Positions 41,155-49,916 are shown, counted from the first letter of the stretch. The stretch: 64,000 nt of DNA from Chryseobacterium polytrichastri (GCF_900142445.1 NZ_FRAV01000010.1:62001-126000); one strand, 5' to 3'. Notes: generated by a model from the sequence alone, not told the origin. Made by a program: numbers and translations.

Positions 41155-41976
41155 ATGAAAAAAACTATGTATTTATGCGTGGTCGGGCTGTTTTCGGTCT
41201 ATACTCACGCGCAGGTGGGCGTTGGGATAAGCATCCCTCAAACTACTCTCGATGTAAACGGGAAGACTACCTTAAGAAGAGAACTTAGAGTGGGTGGTAA
41301 TTCTACCCAAGTTGGTATTGCCGGTTTAAACGGTCAAGTTTTGGTTTCCCAGGGAGATGGAATGTCTCCTCAATGGAAAACTCTGAATGTCACCTTTATG
41401 GAGGAAGGACAGTACAAATTAATCAATTCATATTTATCATCAGATCAAGTAGGTGTTACCTCTCTTTCTAACGGGATTTTGGGAGATAGTGTTTACAAAA
41501 ACAGTATCGGAGATGATATCACTGATGCAACCAAAGGAACATGGGTGAAAATTGCGGGTCTTGAGAATAATTTTACGATTAAAAACGGGCTTAACAGACT
41601 TACTTATCAGTTCCAGACCGGAGTTGAAATGAAAGCCTCAACAGCAAGTGCATCTCAGAATGTAAGCTTTACGTGTGGGATTTTCCGAAATGGTAAACTT
41701 GTAGCGGTACGTCCGGACAAAATTTCTTCAAACAATAATTCTGAAAAGAACGGAATCCAAGATTATATTTTCACATTAAATTACACGGAACCAGACGTTC
41801 CGGTAGGGGTACAAAAGGTTGAAGTAGCATGCAGGAAAATTAATGTATCTAATAATGATGCTCAGTTTGCTATTGGACGTAATGTTGCGGGCAACGGCAA
41901 TCTTTCTAATGCTTTTACTTTAGAATCTGCATTCAAGATCGATCTTATTGAATTTGTAACCTACCAAGTAAATTAA
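41155..41976 (+). CDS. Secreted protein, VGIxxxxPxxxLDVNG family (tandem paralogue 1)
   Basis: A 273-residue exported protein. A signal peptide (MKKTMYLCVVGLFSVYTHAQ) is followed at once by VGVGISIPQTTLDVNGKTTL, an N-terminal motif widespread in Bacteroidetes surface proteins and reminiscent of phage-tail-spike starts. A short Gly/Gln turn (GLNGQVLVSQGDGMSPQWKTL) follows, then a beta-rich C-terminal domain with VSFTCGIFRNGKLVAVRP and KVEVACRKI. Two paralogues follow with 3-bp spacing. The paired Cys residues (CGIF and VACR) are shared by all three and may form a disulfide. Function unknown; a structural surface or adhesion role is a guess. Confidence 0.8.
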   Translation: MKKTMYLCVVGLFSVYTHAQVGVGISIPQTTLDVNGKTTLRRELRVGGNSTQVGIAGLNGQVLVSQGDGMSPQWKTLNVTFMEEGQYKLINSYLSSDQVGVTSLSNGILGDSVYKNSIGDDITDATKGTWVKIAGLENNFTIKNGLNRLTYQFQTGVEMKASTASASQNVSFTCGIFRNGKLVAVRPDKISSNNNSEKNGIQDYIFTLNYTEPDVPVGVQKVEVACRKINVSNNDAQFAIGRNVAGNGNLSNAFTLESAFKIDLIEFVTYQVN

Positions 41977-41979
41977 TCA

Positions 41980-42798
41980 ATGAAAAATATATTATTTATC
42001 CTATTCTCTGTATTAGGATTATCACTCTCTGCTCAAGTTGGAATCAATACACCAACACCTAGAGCAATGCTGGATGTGAATGGAAACTATAACCTTAGAG
42101 GTAAGTTAGTGGTTCAAGATGCTAATAACAAGCTTTCGGAAGGAAGAGATGATCAACTTTTAGTTTCACAAGGAGAAGGAAATGCGCCTACATGGAAAAC
42201 ACTTCGTATTCCTGATTATGAAGCCAATAAATTTTATTTAATTTTTAATAACTCATTTTCCGACAGGGAAGGGGTGAAATTTACGGCTTCTGAAGAGTCT
42301 TCTCCTACTTCACGTTCTGCTTCTTTTACAAAAAATAATACGTTCAGTACTTTTGCACAATTTAAGAAAATACCTGGGCTGACTAAAATTTTCAAAGTAT
42401 TCAGTACACAAAGCAAGACCTATTTTCAGTTTGAAACCGTTGTTCATGCCAATTTTGGAACAGTAGGAAATACAGATACTTCCATTGATTATGGTTGTGG
42501 GATTTTTGTAGATGATAAACTGGTGAATTTAAGACAGGGAAATATTAAGGCAAGTAGTGCATCCAATCCTTTCCTTACGCACAACCAAATTGGTCTTGTG
42601 GAAAATCTTTCAAAAGGAGATCATACCGTAAGTGTGGCTTGTTCAAGATTGGAATCTTATAACATAAATAATAATAATCCAATAACATTAGGAATAGGAA
42701 CTAGTGTTGCGTCTAATATTGATTCTTTCATCTCTCAGTCATCACTTAAAGTAGATGTTTATGAGGTTCCTCAGGTGTTTAATACAGTAACAAACTAA
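41980..42798 (+). CDS. Secreted protein, VGIxxxxPxxxLDVNG family (tandem paralogue 2)
   Basis: A 272-residue paralogue of the preceding protein. A signal peptide (MKNILFILFSVLGLSLSAQ) leads into VGINTPTPRAMLDVNGNYNL and DDQLLVSQGEGNAPTWKTL. The C-terminal domain keeps the paired cysteines (DYGCGIFVDDKLVNLR and VSVACSRLES) and a late GIGTSVASN segment matching GRNVAGNGN of paralogue 1. Only 3 bp separate it from each neighbour, so all three are translated from one mRNA. Confidence 0.8.
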   Translation: MKNILFILFSVLGLSLSAQVGINTPTPRAMLDVNGNYNLRGKLVVQDANNKLSEGRDDQLLVSQGEGNAPTWKTLRIPDYEANKFYLIFNNSFSDREGVKFTASEESSPTSRSASFTKNNTFSTFAQFKKIPGLTKIFKVFSTQSKTYFQFETVVHANFGTVGNTDTSIDYGCGIFVDDKLVNLRQGNIKASSASNPFLTHNQIGLVENLSKGDHTVSVACSRLESYNINNNNPITLGIGTSVASNIDSFISQSSLKVDVYEVPQVFNTVTN

Positions 42799-42801
42799 AT
42801 C

Positions 42802-43566
42802 ATGAAACAAATATTATTAATAAGCTTGCTATTCTTTTGTGCTTTATTAAATGCTCAAGTGGGTATTAATACAGCTACACCAGTAAATAGATTAGATATA
42901 AATGGAGATTTGAATGTAGGAAAAGAAATAAGAATAGGCGCTTCTGCTGCTACGAAAGGTTCTTCGGGACCAAAAGGAACACTCTTTCATAATAATGCAA
43001 ATTTGAATGTTAATGATTGGAAAGATGTAAAAGTTGCTGATGGGATGGGAAGTATGTCTCTTTTTTCTATGACTACAGTTTTTGATAAAGTGGGTGCACG
43101 TTTTACCGGTGATAATGGCTCTACAAGTCCATATGCAGAAAACTTAGATTATAATACAAACTGGACAGTTTTGACTGGAACCGTAGGTAAATTCTCTATT
43201 ACAAATGGAGAAAATAAAGTAACCTTTACTTTTCAAACGACTGCTCAAAAAACAATTAATCCTAATTCAAATACTACCAATGCTAATGCATCAATAAGTT
43301 TTGCCTGCGGAATTTTTGTAGACGATAAACTAAAGGCAGTGAGAACTGATGTAATATTAGGTGGGGATGGAACAAATAAGATTTTTAATCTTAATGCAAC
43401 TCTTACTAATCTTCTTCCAAAAAAGGATTACAATGTAAAAGCGGCCTGTGTAAAAAGAAATTTGAATTCAGGTACTTTAGGAATTGGAAGAGCCGTAAAT
43501 ACTACTTTTCTTAATGAAGATATGTCACAATCGGTATTAACAACATCGGTATTGCAACCATTTTAA
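42802..43566 (+). CDS. Secreted protein, VGIxxxxPxxxLDVNG family (tandem paralogue 3)
   Basis: A 254-residue paralogue with a signal peptide (MKQILLISLLFFCALLNAQ) and the N-terminal VGINTATPVNRLDINGDLNV. The middle is altered: KGSSGPKGTLFHNNANLNVNDW replaces the usual QVLVSQG turn, and the chain is shorter. The C-terminal domain is kept (SFACGIFVDDKLKAVR, VKAACVKRN, LGIGRAVN). It is the last gene of the operon and is followed by a terminator. Confidence 0.8.
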   Translation: MKQILLISLLFFCALLNAQVGINTATPVNRLDINGDLNVGKEIRIGASAATKGSSGPKGTLFHNNANLNVNDWKDVKVADGMGSMSLFSMTTVFDKVGARFTGDNGSTSPYAENLDYNTNWTVLTGTVGKFSITNGENKVTFTFQTTAQKTINPNSNTTNANASISFACGIFVDDKLKAVRTDVILGGDGTNKIFNLNATLTNLLPKKDYNVKAACVKRNLNSGTLGIGRAVNTTFLNEDMSQSVLTTSVLQPF

Positions 43567-43589
43567 TTTTTCAAAATAAATAATAGTTG

Positions 43590-43624
43590 AAAAGGTTTAA
43601 AAGTATAAATTTTTAGACCTTTTT
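43590..43624 (+). terminator. Terminator of the three-gene secreted-protein operon
   Basis: AAAAGGTTTAAAA pairs with TTTTAGACCTTTT (one G:T-type mismatch), followed by a T-run on the plus strand. Confidence 0.75.
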
Positions 43625-43677
43625 TTATTTTAGCACTAATGTTTATGATGGTTTGGTTTTTATTTGGGAAAATAAAT

Positions 43678-43685
43678 TATATTTG
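43678..43685 (+). promoter_or_regulatory. Promoter of the lipoprotein gene at 43708 (TTTG, 22 nt, TATATTTG)
   Basis: A perfect TAnnTTTG element at 43678-43685 with a possible -33 TTTG at 43652-43655, a spacing of 22 nt. It is one of the few promoters here with both parts visible. Confidence 0.55.
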
Positions 43686-43707
43686 GCACCATTAAAAATC
43701 ATTAACC

Positions 43708-44592
43708 ATGAAAAAAAATATTCCATTGAAAGGCCTTTTAGGGCTGGCTTTCGTATTTCTGTTGTCGTGTGACAATACAACGGACGACCCTATTAACCAA
43801 AATAAAACAACCAACCCGAATAATAATGGAGGTGGCACAACGATTACCGGACCAAGAATTTTAAGCAAAACAACAGGTAATGGGGCTACAGTAGAAGAGT
43901 TTATTACCAATGCGGGTGTTCTTGATAAGGGAATATTTACCGATGCAAGTGCTCCTAACTCTTTTTTTACGGGTACTGCAACTTATACAGGAAATAAAAT
44001 TTCGAAAATAAAGTTTGTGGGTAGCAATGGTGCAGGATATGATTTTGATATCAGCTATGATGCAAATGGCAAAATTTCCGGGACAACCTCTAATTTACTT
44101 ACGGGAACTATTATCACAGGTAAAAGTGATTTCTTTTACACCTATGATTCTGCAGGAAAGATCACAAAGATTATAGAAAAGAAAAAAATGGGAGCTGGAG
44201 GTGTAATACCTACTGCATATAGTCAGTTTACAGAAAACACGCTAACCTATACCGGAGATAATATTACTAAAGTGGTTTCTGTAATGGGAGCAACTGATAA
44301 TAGTGGAAATCCGCAAGCAGGCGGATCATTGGCAACAACTTTCAATTTTACCAATTATGATTCTAAAATTAATCCGTATACAACGCTTCCAAAAACATTC
44401 TTTTTGGTATATAGCTTAATACACCCTGCTAATTTTTATAGACTATCTTCAAATAATGTTGGAAATCTGAGCTTTGCGTATCCGGCTCCAGCCCCATCTA
44501 TATCAGTAGATATGACGTATCAGTATGATACTCAGAATTATCCTATTTCAAGCCAGAACCAGACGGGAAAATATATCTATAAAGCTTTATAA
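43708..44592 (+). CDS. Lipoprotein of unknown function (paralogue of the next gene)
   Basis: A 294-residue protein with a lipoprotein signal: MKKNIPLKGLLGLAFVFL followed by LLSCDNTTDDP, so Cys would be the first mature residue. An Asn/Thr/Gly-rich linker leads to a repetitive beta domain with recurring short units (GNKISKIKFVG, YDANGKISGTTSN, YDSAGKITKIIEK, YTGDNITKVVSV), like the YD or RHS-type repeats. It ends with TYQYDTQNYPISSQ and GKYIYKAL, which match the end of the downstream lipoprotein. Function unknown. Confidence 0.8.
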   Translation: MKKNIPLKGLLGLAFVFLLSCDNTTDDPINQNKTTNPNNNGGGTTITGPRILSKTTGNGATVEEFITNAGVLDKGIFTDASAPNSFFTGTATYTGNKISKIKFVGSNGAGYDFDISYDANGKISGTTSNLLTGTIITGKSDFFYTYDSAGKITKIIEKKKMGAGGVIPTAYSQFTENTLTYTGDNITKVVSVMGATDNSGNPQAGGSLATTFNFTNYDSKINPYTTLPKTFFLVYSLIHPANFYRLSSNNVGNLSFAYPAPAPSISVDMTYQYDTQNYPISSQNQTGKYIYKAL

Positions 44593-44660
44593 TGAAAAAC
44601 TTAATTACTAAGTTTGCTATAATATGAATAATTATATACTTTTTATTCAAAAAAAAATTA

Positions 44661-44668
44661 TATTTTTG
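44661..44668 (+). promoter_or_regulatory. -7 element TATTTTTG for the lipoprotein gene at 44695
   Basis: A perfect TAnnTTTG match, 26 nt upstream of the ATG. The leader contains AATCCCCCTT, shared with the leader of the gene at 32361-32981. Confidence 0.5.
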
Positions 44669-44694
44669 AAAAAATAAATAATCCCCCTTAAGGA

Positions 44695-45627
44695 ATGAAA
44701 AGACTTTTATATTTTGTTTTACTATTGGCAGGTTTTTCTGCAATACATTCTTGTAAAGATTTATTGGATGAAGATGGAAATCCATTGGTAGATTTGAATA
44801 ATAACAGCGGTTTAATAGGCCCAAGAGCGTTATATAGAGAAATTACGGATGCTGATACAATAGCAGAATATCATTATAACGGTTTGCTTTTATCAAGAGT
44901 AATTAGAAATCATGCATCTATTACTGATGTTACTTTCAGTGGTGACAAAGTAAGTACAATTAATTTTCGTGGTTTTCTTGATATGGATGGAGACGGAATT
45001 TTAGATAAAGACAGTACATCATTCACTCAGTTGTTTACCTATGGTAACACTGGAAGATTAGAGTCTATATCAGAAAACCGTTCTGTATTTAAAAGAGGAG
45101 CTCCTACTCCTCAGGTACCTTTAGGCCCATTTGCTCTTTTAAAAAAGACGAAAAGTTTGTTTAATTTAGAGTATGATGCATCTACGGCTAAATATAAGGC
45201 AATTACTATGAGAACCGGAACAGAGGTGTCAGGAACTCAATTTGCCTACACAGCGTATTCAAAAACGAATTATGATTATGTAGGAGATAATGTATCGAAT
45301 GTTGTAAAACAGTCTGGTCTTATAGGAGCTGGTGATGTATTTGGGACACCAACTGAGAAACTAGGATATGCATATTCAAGTTATGATGCTCAAATAAGTG
45401 CATATACATTATTGCCTTTTGCTTATAAAGTGTCTGTTCTTATATCTACAAGTAAAAATGATTTAAAAAGTTTAATACTTTCTCCAAACAGTCCTAAGAG
45501 GATGTCTACATCAGATCTTATGTTGTCAATTCCGGCTCCTGTTGTGTTCTCTACAGATTATCGTTATGATCCTCAGACGTATGTGACAAAAGGATTTGGG
45601 ACAAACTTTATTTATAAACCATTATAA
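44695..45627 (+). CDS. Lipoprotein of unknown function (paralogue of the preceding gene)
   Basis: A 310-residue protein. The signal region MKRLLYFVLLLAGFSAIHSC gives a lipobox Cys20 followed by KDLLDEDGNPLV. The mature part repeats the pattern of the upstream protein: LIGPRALYREI near the start (compare GPRILSKTT), then segments such as FSGDKVSTINFRG and YGNTGRLESISEN, and the closing TDYRYDPQTYVTKG and NFIYKPL. It has its own promoter element and a terminator behind it, so it can be expressed apart from its paralogue. Confidence 0.8.
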   Translation: MKRLLYFVLLLAGFSAIHSCKDLLDEDGNPLVDLNNNSGLIGPRALYREITDADTIAEYHYNGLLLSRVIRNHASITDVTFSGDKVSTINFRGFLDMDGDGILDKDSTSFTQLFTYGNTGRLESISENRSVFKRGAPTPQVPLGPFALLKKTKSLFNLEYDASTAKYKAITMRTGTEVSGTQFAYTAYSKTNYDYVGDNVSNVVKQSGLIGAGDVFGTPTEKLGYAYSSYDAQISAYTLLPFAYKVSVLISTSKNDLKSLILSPNSPKRMSTSDLMLSIPAPVVFSTDYRYDPQTYVTKGFGTNFIYKPL

Positions 45628-45652
45628 GAAATAATTATTTTTAATAATATTT

Positions 45653-45680
45653 AAACTCAATTCTTCACCGGATTGAGTTT
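45653..45680 (+). terminator. Terminator of the lipoprotein gene at 44695
   Basis: AAACTCAAT pairs with ATTGAGTTT around a 10-nt loop, with a T-run following on the plus strand. Confidence 0.85.
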
Positions 45681-45696
45681 TTTATTTTTTATCTCT

Positions 45697-45704
45697 TAAT
45701 TTTG
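45697..45704 (+). promoter_or_regulatory. -7 element TAATTTTG for pth
   Basis: A perfect TAnnTTTG match ending 13 nt before the ATG and immediately after the upstream terminator. Confidence 0.55.
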
Positions 45705-45717
45705 CAAAAAATTTCTC

Positions 45718-46281
45718 ATGAAATATTTAATCGTCGGTCTCGGAAATAAAGGCCCGGAATATGAAAATACACGTCACAATATAGGATTTAAAGTAGCTGA
45801 AAAAATAGCTGAAACACTTGAAGCATCATTTAATACCACCAACTTCGGATGGATGGCGGAAGGAAAATACAAAGGCAGAAAAGTTTTGATTTTAAAGCCT
45901 GATACTTATATGAACCTTTCCGGAAATGCAGTGAAATTTTGGATGCAGAAAGAAAATATTCCTTTAGAAAATGTAATGATTGTTACTGATGATCTCGCAT
46001 TGCCTTTTGGGACGTTAAGAATGAAAATGAAAGGTTCTGATGCGGGTCATAACGGGCTTAAAAATATTAATGAAGTACTTCAGACACAAAATTATGCAAG
46101 GCTTCGTTTTGGAATCTCTGCAGAGTTTTCTGAAGGCAGGCAGGTAGATTATGTTCTTGGAACCTGGAATGAAGAAGAAGCAGAAAAGCTTCCTGAAAGA
46201 ATAGAGAAATTTACCAAAGCTTGTTTGTCATTTGTTTTTGCAGGTATTAATAATACAATGTCTGCTTTTAACGGGAAATAA
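45718..46281 (+). CDS. pth: Peptidyl-tRNA hydrolase
   Basis: A 187-residue essential enzyme that frees tRNA from peptidyl-tRNA dropped by stalled ribosomes. The N-terminus MKYLIVGLGNKGPEYENTRHNIGF carries Asn10 and the catalytic His20. Other conserved segments are KPDTYMNLSG, VTDDLALPFGTLRMKMKGSDAGHNGLKNI and YARLRFGI. Length is typical. It is a single-gene unit with a promoter element in front and a strong terminator behind. Confidence 0.97.
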   Translation: MKYLIVGLGNKGPEYENTRHNIGFKVAEKIAETLEASFNTTNFGWMAEGKYKGRKVLILKPDTYMNLSGNAVKFWMQKENIPLENVMIVTDDLALPFGTLRMKMKGSDAGHNGLKNINEVLQTQNYARLRFGISAEFSEGRQVDYVLGTWNEEEAEKLPERIEKFTKACLSFVFAGINNTMSAFNGK

Positions 46282-46306
46282 ATAATCTAAGTTTTTATTA
46301 AAAAGC

Positions 46307-46335
46307 AAAGACCATCGATACAATCGATGGTCTTT
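46307..46335 (+). terminator. Terminator of pth
   Basis: A 13-bp perfect stem, AAAGACCATCGAT with its complement, closed by a 3-nt loop and followed by T residues. As it is symmetrical it may also stop transcription from the convergent carbonic anhydrase gene. Confidence 0.9.
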
Positions 46336-46427
46336 TTATATACTTTAGAAATTAATTTCCAATCTAACTAACTATAGTATTATTTCTTTTTTATGTGTGT
46401 GTAATAGAGATGTGTAAATTGTATCTA

Positions 46428-47063
46428 TTACAACCAAGTTACAACTCCGGTTTCAACGTCATAGTTGGCTCCAACTATTTTGATTTTACCTTCGTCTTCA
46501 AGCTTTTTAAGCGTTGAACTTTGTGTACGAATGTCTTCGATGGCACTTTTGACATTTTGTTGATTTAATCTTTCCAAAAGATCACCGTTTTTAGAAGAAC
46601 GCTCTTCACCTTCTTCAATGATGTCATTAATAATCGGATCAAAATGGTTGATTAGGTGGTTCAGGTTATCCATTCCCATCCCTTGTATTTGTGCTGCATC
46701 CAAACCGCCTTTTAAAGCGCCACATTTTGTGTGCCCTAAAACTACAACAAGCTTTGAACCCGCAACGTTACAACCAAATTCCATTGAGCCTAAGATATCC
46801 TGATTTACAAAGTTACCAGCAATTCTAACGCTGAAAACATCTCCTAATCCCTGATCGAAGATAAGTTCTGCAGAAGTACGGCTGTCTATACAGCTTAAGA
46901 TTACGGCAAAAGGCCATTGCCCTTCACGGGTAGCATTTACTTGTCCTAAAAGATCTCTGTTTGCCTTTAGATTGTTTACAAATCTTTGGTTTCCTTCTGT
47001 TAAAATTTCTAATGCTTTTTCGGGAGTAATTGTCGATTGAGTTTCGTGTGTATGTGCTTTCAT
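46428..47063 (-). CDS. Beta-carbonic anhydrase
   Basis: A 211-residue zinc enzyme that interconverts CO2 and bicarbonate. The zinc ligands are Cys and Asp of SCIDSRTS and His and Cys of HTKCGALKGG. FAVILSCIDSRTSAELIFDQGLGDVFSVRIAGN is a classical beta-class core. The His-containing N-terminal start (MKAHTHETQ) has no signal peptide, so the enzyme is probably cytoplasmic. It lies 47 bp downstream of the SulP transporter gene and is likely co-transcribed with it. Confidence 0.95.
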   Translation of the reverse strand: MKAHTHETQSTITPEKALEILTEGNQRFVNNLKANRDLLGQVNATREGQWPFAVILSCIDSRTSAELIFDQGLGDVFSVRIAGNFVNQDILGSMEFGCNVAGSKLVVVLGHTKCGALKGGLDAAQIQGMGMDNLNHLINHFDPIINDIIEEGEERSSKNGDLLERLNQQNVKSAIEDIRTQSSTLKKLEDEGKIKIVGANYDVETGVVTWL

Positions 47064-47110
47064 ATGATGTATTTATTCTTTTTAAAGTTAAAAAAATTAT
47101 TGGAATGAGC

Positions 47111-48703
47111 TTACATTGCTCTTTTGTGAGTAATCAAGATATGAGAATCCTGATTGGTTTCATAATCTCGATATGAAGTTTTGAAACCTAGAAGTTCAAC
47201 ATTAATATCTTCTTCTTTGGCTCTTATATTGGCGAAATCCTGAATCATTTCTAGTACATCTGTAGTGATGTATGAAGTTTCTCTTGCGTCAATAGTTACT
47301 GTAGAATTAGACTTAATGTTTTTTAATGTTTTCTTGATGGCTGCTTTATTTAAGAAAGAAACTTCTTCAGCCAATTTAATAGTGATTTCATCTGCATCGT
47401 CTAGCTTTTCTCTGCTTAAATAATAAGCACGTTTCATATTCCCTTGAAGAATGTAGAAAACAGAAATAGCTAAACCAATTCCTACACCTTTCAACAAGTC
47501 TGTAGCTACTATCGCAACGACAGTTGCAACAAATGGAATGAATTGAAATTTCCCCAAATGCCAGAAATGCATAAAAGTAGCAGGTTTTGCTAATTTATAT
47601 CCTACCAAAATCAATACAGCAGCAAGCGTTGCAAGCGGTATTAAATTTAAAATGAATGGAATGGTAAGAACGCAAACTAATAGAAGAACACCATGAATCA
47701 TAGCTGAGGTTTTAGAAGTAGCTCCCGCATTGGCGTTGGCTGAACTTCTTACCACAACGGAAGTCATTGGAAGTCCGCCGATGAATGAGCTTATCAGGTT
47801 TCCGATTCCTTGAGCTTTAAGTTCCAGGTTGGTATCAGTAATTCTTCTTTGTTTATCTAATCTGTCTGATGCTTCAATACAAAGTAATGTTTCGATAGAA
47901 GCTACAATGGCAATGGTTGCTCCTACGATCCAAACTTTAGGATTGGTTAATCCACCGAAATCAGGCAGAGTGATCAAATTTTTAAAATCTTCAACAGATT
48001 TTGGCACAGGTAAAGAAACTAAATGTTCTGTCCCAATTGCTAATCCGCTTCCTGATATTTTAAAAAGTTCATTAAGTACAATACCTAAAACTACCGCAAC
48101 TAATGCTCCTGGAAGCATTTTCATTCTTTTTAAAGCAGGTACTTTATCCCAAATTAAAAGAACAGATATTGATACCAAAGTAACTAGAATGGCTCCTATG
48201 TGAACTGCTACTAATAATTCAGTAAAATAATTAAAATTGAGTCCTTTATCAAATATTGATTCATGACCTTCATAATCTTTATCAAACCCTAATGCATGTG
48301 GAATTTGTTTTAAAATAATGATGATACCAATGGCGGCAAGCATCCCTTCAATAACGTTATTGGGAAAGTAGTTTGAAATACTTCCGGCTCTTACGAAGCC
48401 TAAAATTAATTGAATGAGACCCGCCACGATTCCTGCGCAAAGGAAAAGGTCAAAGGCACCAAGATCTGTGATTGCCGTTAAGACAATCGCTGTTAAGCCT
48501 GCAGCAGGACCGGATACTGAAATGTTAGAGTTACTTAAAAACCCCACTACTAATCCACCAACGATCCCTGAAATAACTCCAGATAATGGTGGTGCTCCAG
48601 ATGCTAAAGCAATTCCTAAACAGAGCGGAAGTGCTACTAAAAATACAACGAGGCCTGAAGGAAAATTTTCCTTAATTCCTCCTATTAAAGATGTCTTTTT
48701 CAT
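47111..48703 (-). CDS. SulP family inorganic anion (probably bicarbonate) transporter
   Basis: A 530-residue inner-membrane transporter. The start GLVVFLVALPLCLGIALASGAPPLSGVISGIVGG is the conserved first SulP segment; NISVSGPAAGLTAIV and LPMTSVVVRSSANANAGATSK are further family motifs. About 10-12 helices are followed by a cytoplasmic STAS domain (about residues 440-525, TVTIDARETSYITTDVLEMI). SulP proteins move sulfate or bicarbonate with Na+ or H+. The flanking carbonic anhydrase genes argue for bicarbonate, as in BicA-like systems; sulfate remains possible. Confidence 0.92.
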   Translation of the reverse strand: MKKTSLIGGIKENFPSGLVVFLVALPLCLGIALASGAPPLSGVISGIVGGLVVGFLSNSNISVSGPAAGLTAIVLTAITDLGAFDLFLCAGIVAGLIQLILGFVRAGSISNYFPNNVIEGMLAAIGIIIILKQIPHALGFDKDYEGHESIFDKGLNFNYFTELLVAVHIGAILVTLVSISVLLIWDKVPALKRMKMLPGALVAVVLGIVLNELFKISGSGLAIGTEHLVSLPVPKSVEDFKNLITLPDFGGLTNPKVWIVGATIAIVASIETLLCIEASDRLDKQRRITDTNLELKAQGIGNLISSFIGGLPMTSVVVRSSANANAGATSKTSAMIHGVLLLVCVLTIPFILNLIPLATLAAVLILVGYKLAKPATFMHFWHLGKFQFIPFVATVVAIVATDLLKGVGIGLAISVFYILQGNMKRAYYLSREKLDDADEITIKLAEEVSFLNKAAIKKTLKNIKSNSTVTIDARETSYITTDVLEMIQDFANIRAKEEDINVELLGFKTSYRDYETNQDSHILITHKRAM

Positions 48704-48848
48704 GATGTGAAAACTGCTGTGAATGTATAATTGAGCTATTTGTCTTTAAATAAATCAATTATAAAAGATTGGAAATTTAATTTTAAAGCATGTGTATTCG
48801 ATATCAAATTTGATATGAATAATTGGAAATATGAATCTGACTTTAAAA

Positions 48849-49148
48849 TTAAGCTTCCGGAGGAGGCGAAAATATAGTAAGTAGGGGTGACAGATGAAAA
48901 GAATCATCTATCAAAACAAAAGATCTACCTGAAAGATCAGGTTCGAAAAATTTTAGATAATCGAATACATCCAAGGTCTTTGGAATTGTCTTTTCGTAAA
49001 TGATTAAAGAGGTGGGATGAGAATGGGGTTCTTCTTCATTGATTATTATATTGGTTCTCTGTAGATCCCATCCAAAAACAGCAGCAATGCTTGGCAGCGC
49101 TGTAAAGTTTAGGAAAAACGTTAATATAATAATACTCCAGAATTTCAT
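48849..49148 (-). CDS. Small exported His-containing protein of unknown function
   Basis: A 99-residue protein with a hydrophobic signal-like N-terminus (MKFWSIIILTFFLNFTALPS) and a mature part of about 75 residues containing EEEPHSHPTSLIIYEK and a Pro-rich C-terminus IFSPPPEA. The two His near acidic residues could bind a metal such as zinc, which carbonic anhydrase needs, but that is inference. It sits between a carbonic anhydrase gene (20 bp upstream) and the SulP gene (145 bp downstream) on the same strand. No family recognised. Confidence 0.65.
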   Translation of the reverse strand: MKFWSIIILTFFLNFTALPSIAAVFGWDLQRTNIIINEEEPHSHPTSLIIYEKTIPKTLDVFDYLKFFEPDLSGRSFVLIDDSFHLSPLLTIFSPPPEA

Positions 49149-49168
49149 TTTATATTCTTTTAAAAAAA

Positions 49169-49837
49169 CTATTTCGTTTTTTTACTCATTACCCAATCTG
49201 AACCAGTAAGGTTATAGATTTTTTGGATGTCTTTTAATGTTTTTTCAAAATCAATCTCCAAATCAATAATTCTACCTGTTCTAAGGTCAAAAACCCAGCC
49301 GTGAACAATAGGATATTCTTCTAAAATATATCTTTCTTGTACACAAGCCATTTTAATTACGTTGATACATTGCTCTTGAACATTCAGCTCTACAAGCCTG
49401 TCATAACGTTTACCTTCATCACTAATAGCATCTAGTTCTGCTTGGTGCAATCTATACACATCACGGATGTTTCTCAACCATGGATTTAATAATCCTAAAT
49501 CCTGAGGAGTCATCGCTGCTTTTACACCACCGCAGTTGTAATGTCCACAGACAATAATGTGTTTTACTTTTAGGTGTTCTACAGCATACTGTATGACAGC
49601 TGTTGAACTCATATCTAAAGTATTAATCACATTCGCAATGTTTCTGGTTACAAAAACTTCACCTGGCTGTGTGCCCATTAATTCTTCTGCCGTTACTCTG
49701 CTGTCTGAACATCCAATGTATAGATAATCAGGATTTTGAGTTTTAGCTAGTTCTTCGAAGAATTTTGGATCTTGTGAGATTTTAGACTCTACCCATTTTC
49801 TATTGTTTTCAAAAATAACTTCGTACGATTGTGACAT
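49169..49837 (-). CDS. Beta-carbonic anhydrase (second copy)
   Basis: A 222-residue beta-class enzyme of the Can type. The zinc ligands are Cys and Asp in IGCSDSRVTAEEL and His and Cys in CGHYNCGGVKAAM. The start FENNRKWVESKISQDPKFFEELAKTQNPDYLYIGCSDSR matches the Can subfamily closely and has no signal peptide. Sequence likeness to the copy at 46428 is limited to the core, so these are different subfamilies and not a recent duplication. It is the first gene of the unit; a TATTTTTG element lies at 49917-49924. Confidence 0.96.
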   Translation of the reverse strand: MSQSYEVIFENNRKWVESKISQDPKFFEELAKTQNPDYLYIGCSDSRVTAEELMGTQPGEVFVTRNIANVINTLDMSSTAVIQYAVEHLKVKHIIVCGHYNCGGVKAAMTPQDLGLLNPWLRNIRDVYRLHQAELDAISDEGKRYDRLVELNVQEQCINVIKMACVQERYILEEYPIVHGWVFDLRTGRIIDLEIDFEKTLKDIQKIYNLTGSDWVMSKKTK

Positions 49838-49916
49838 AAATTTAAAATTTGAAGGTGTAATTATTTATTTCGTTTAAATTATTTTGAAAATCAATAGACT
49901 AAATCAATAATGATGC

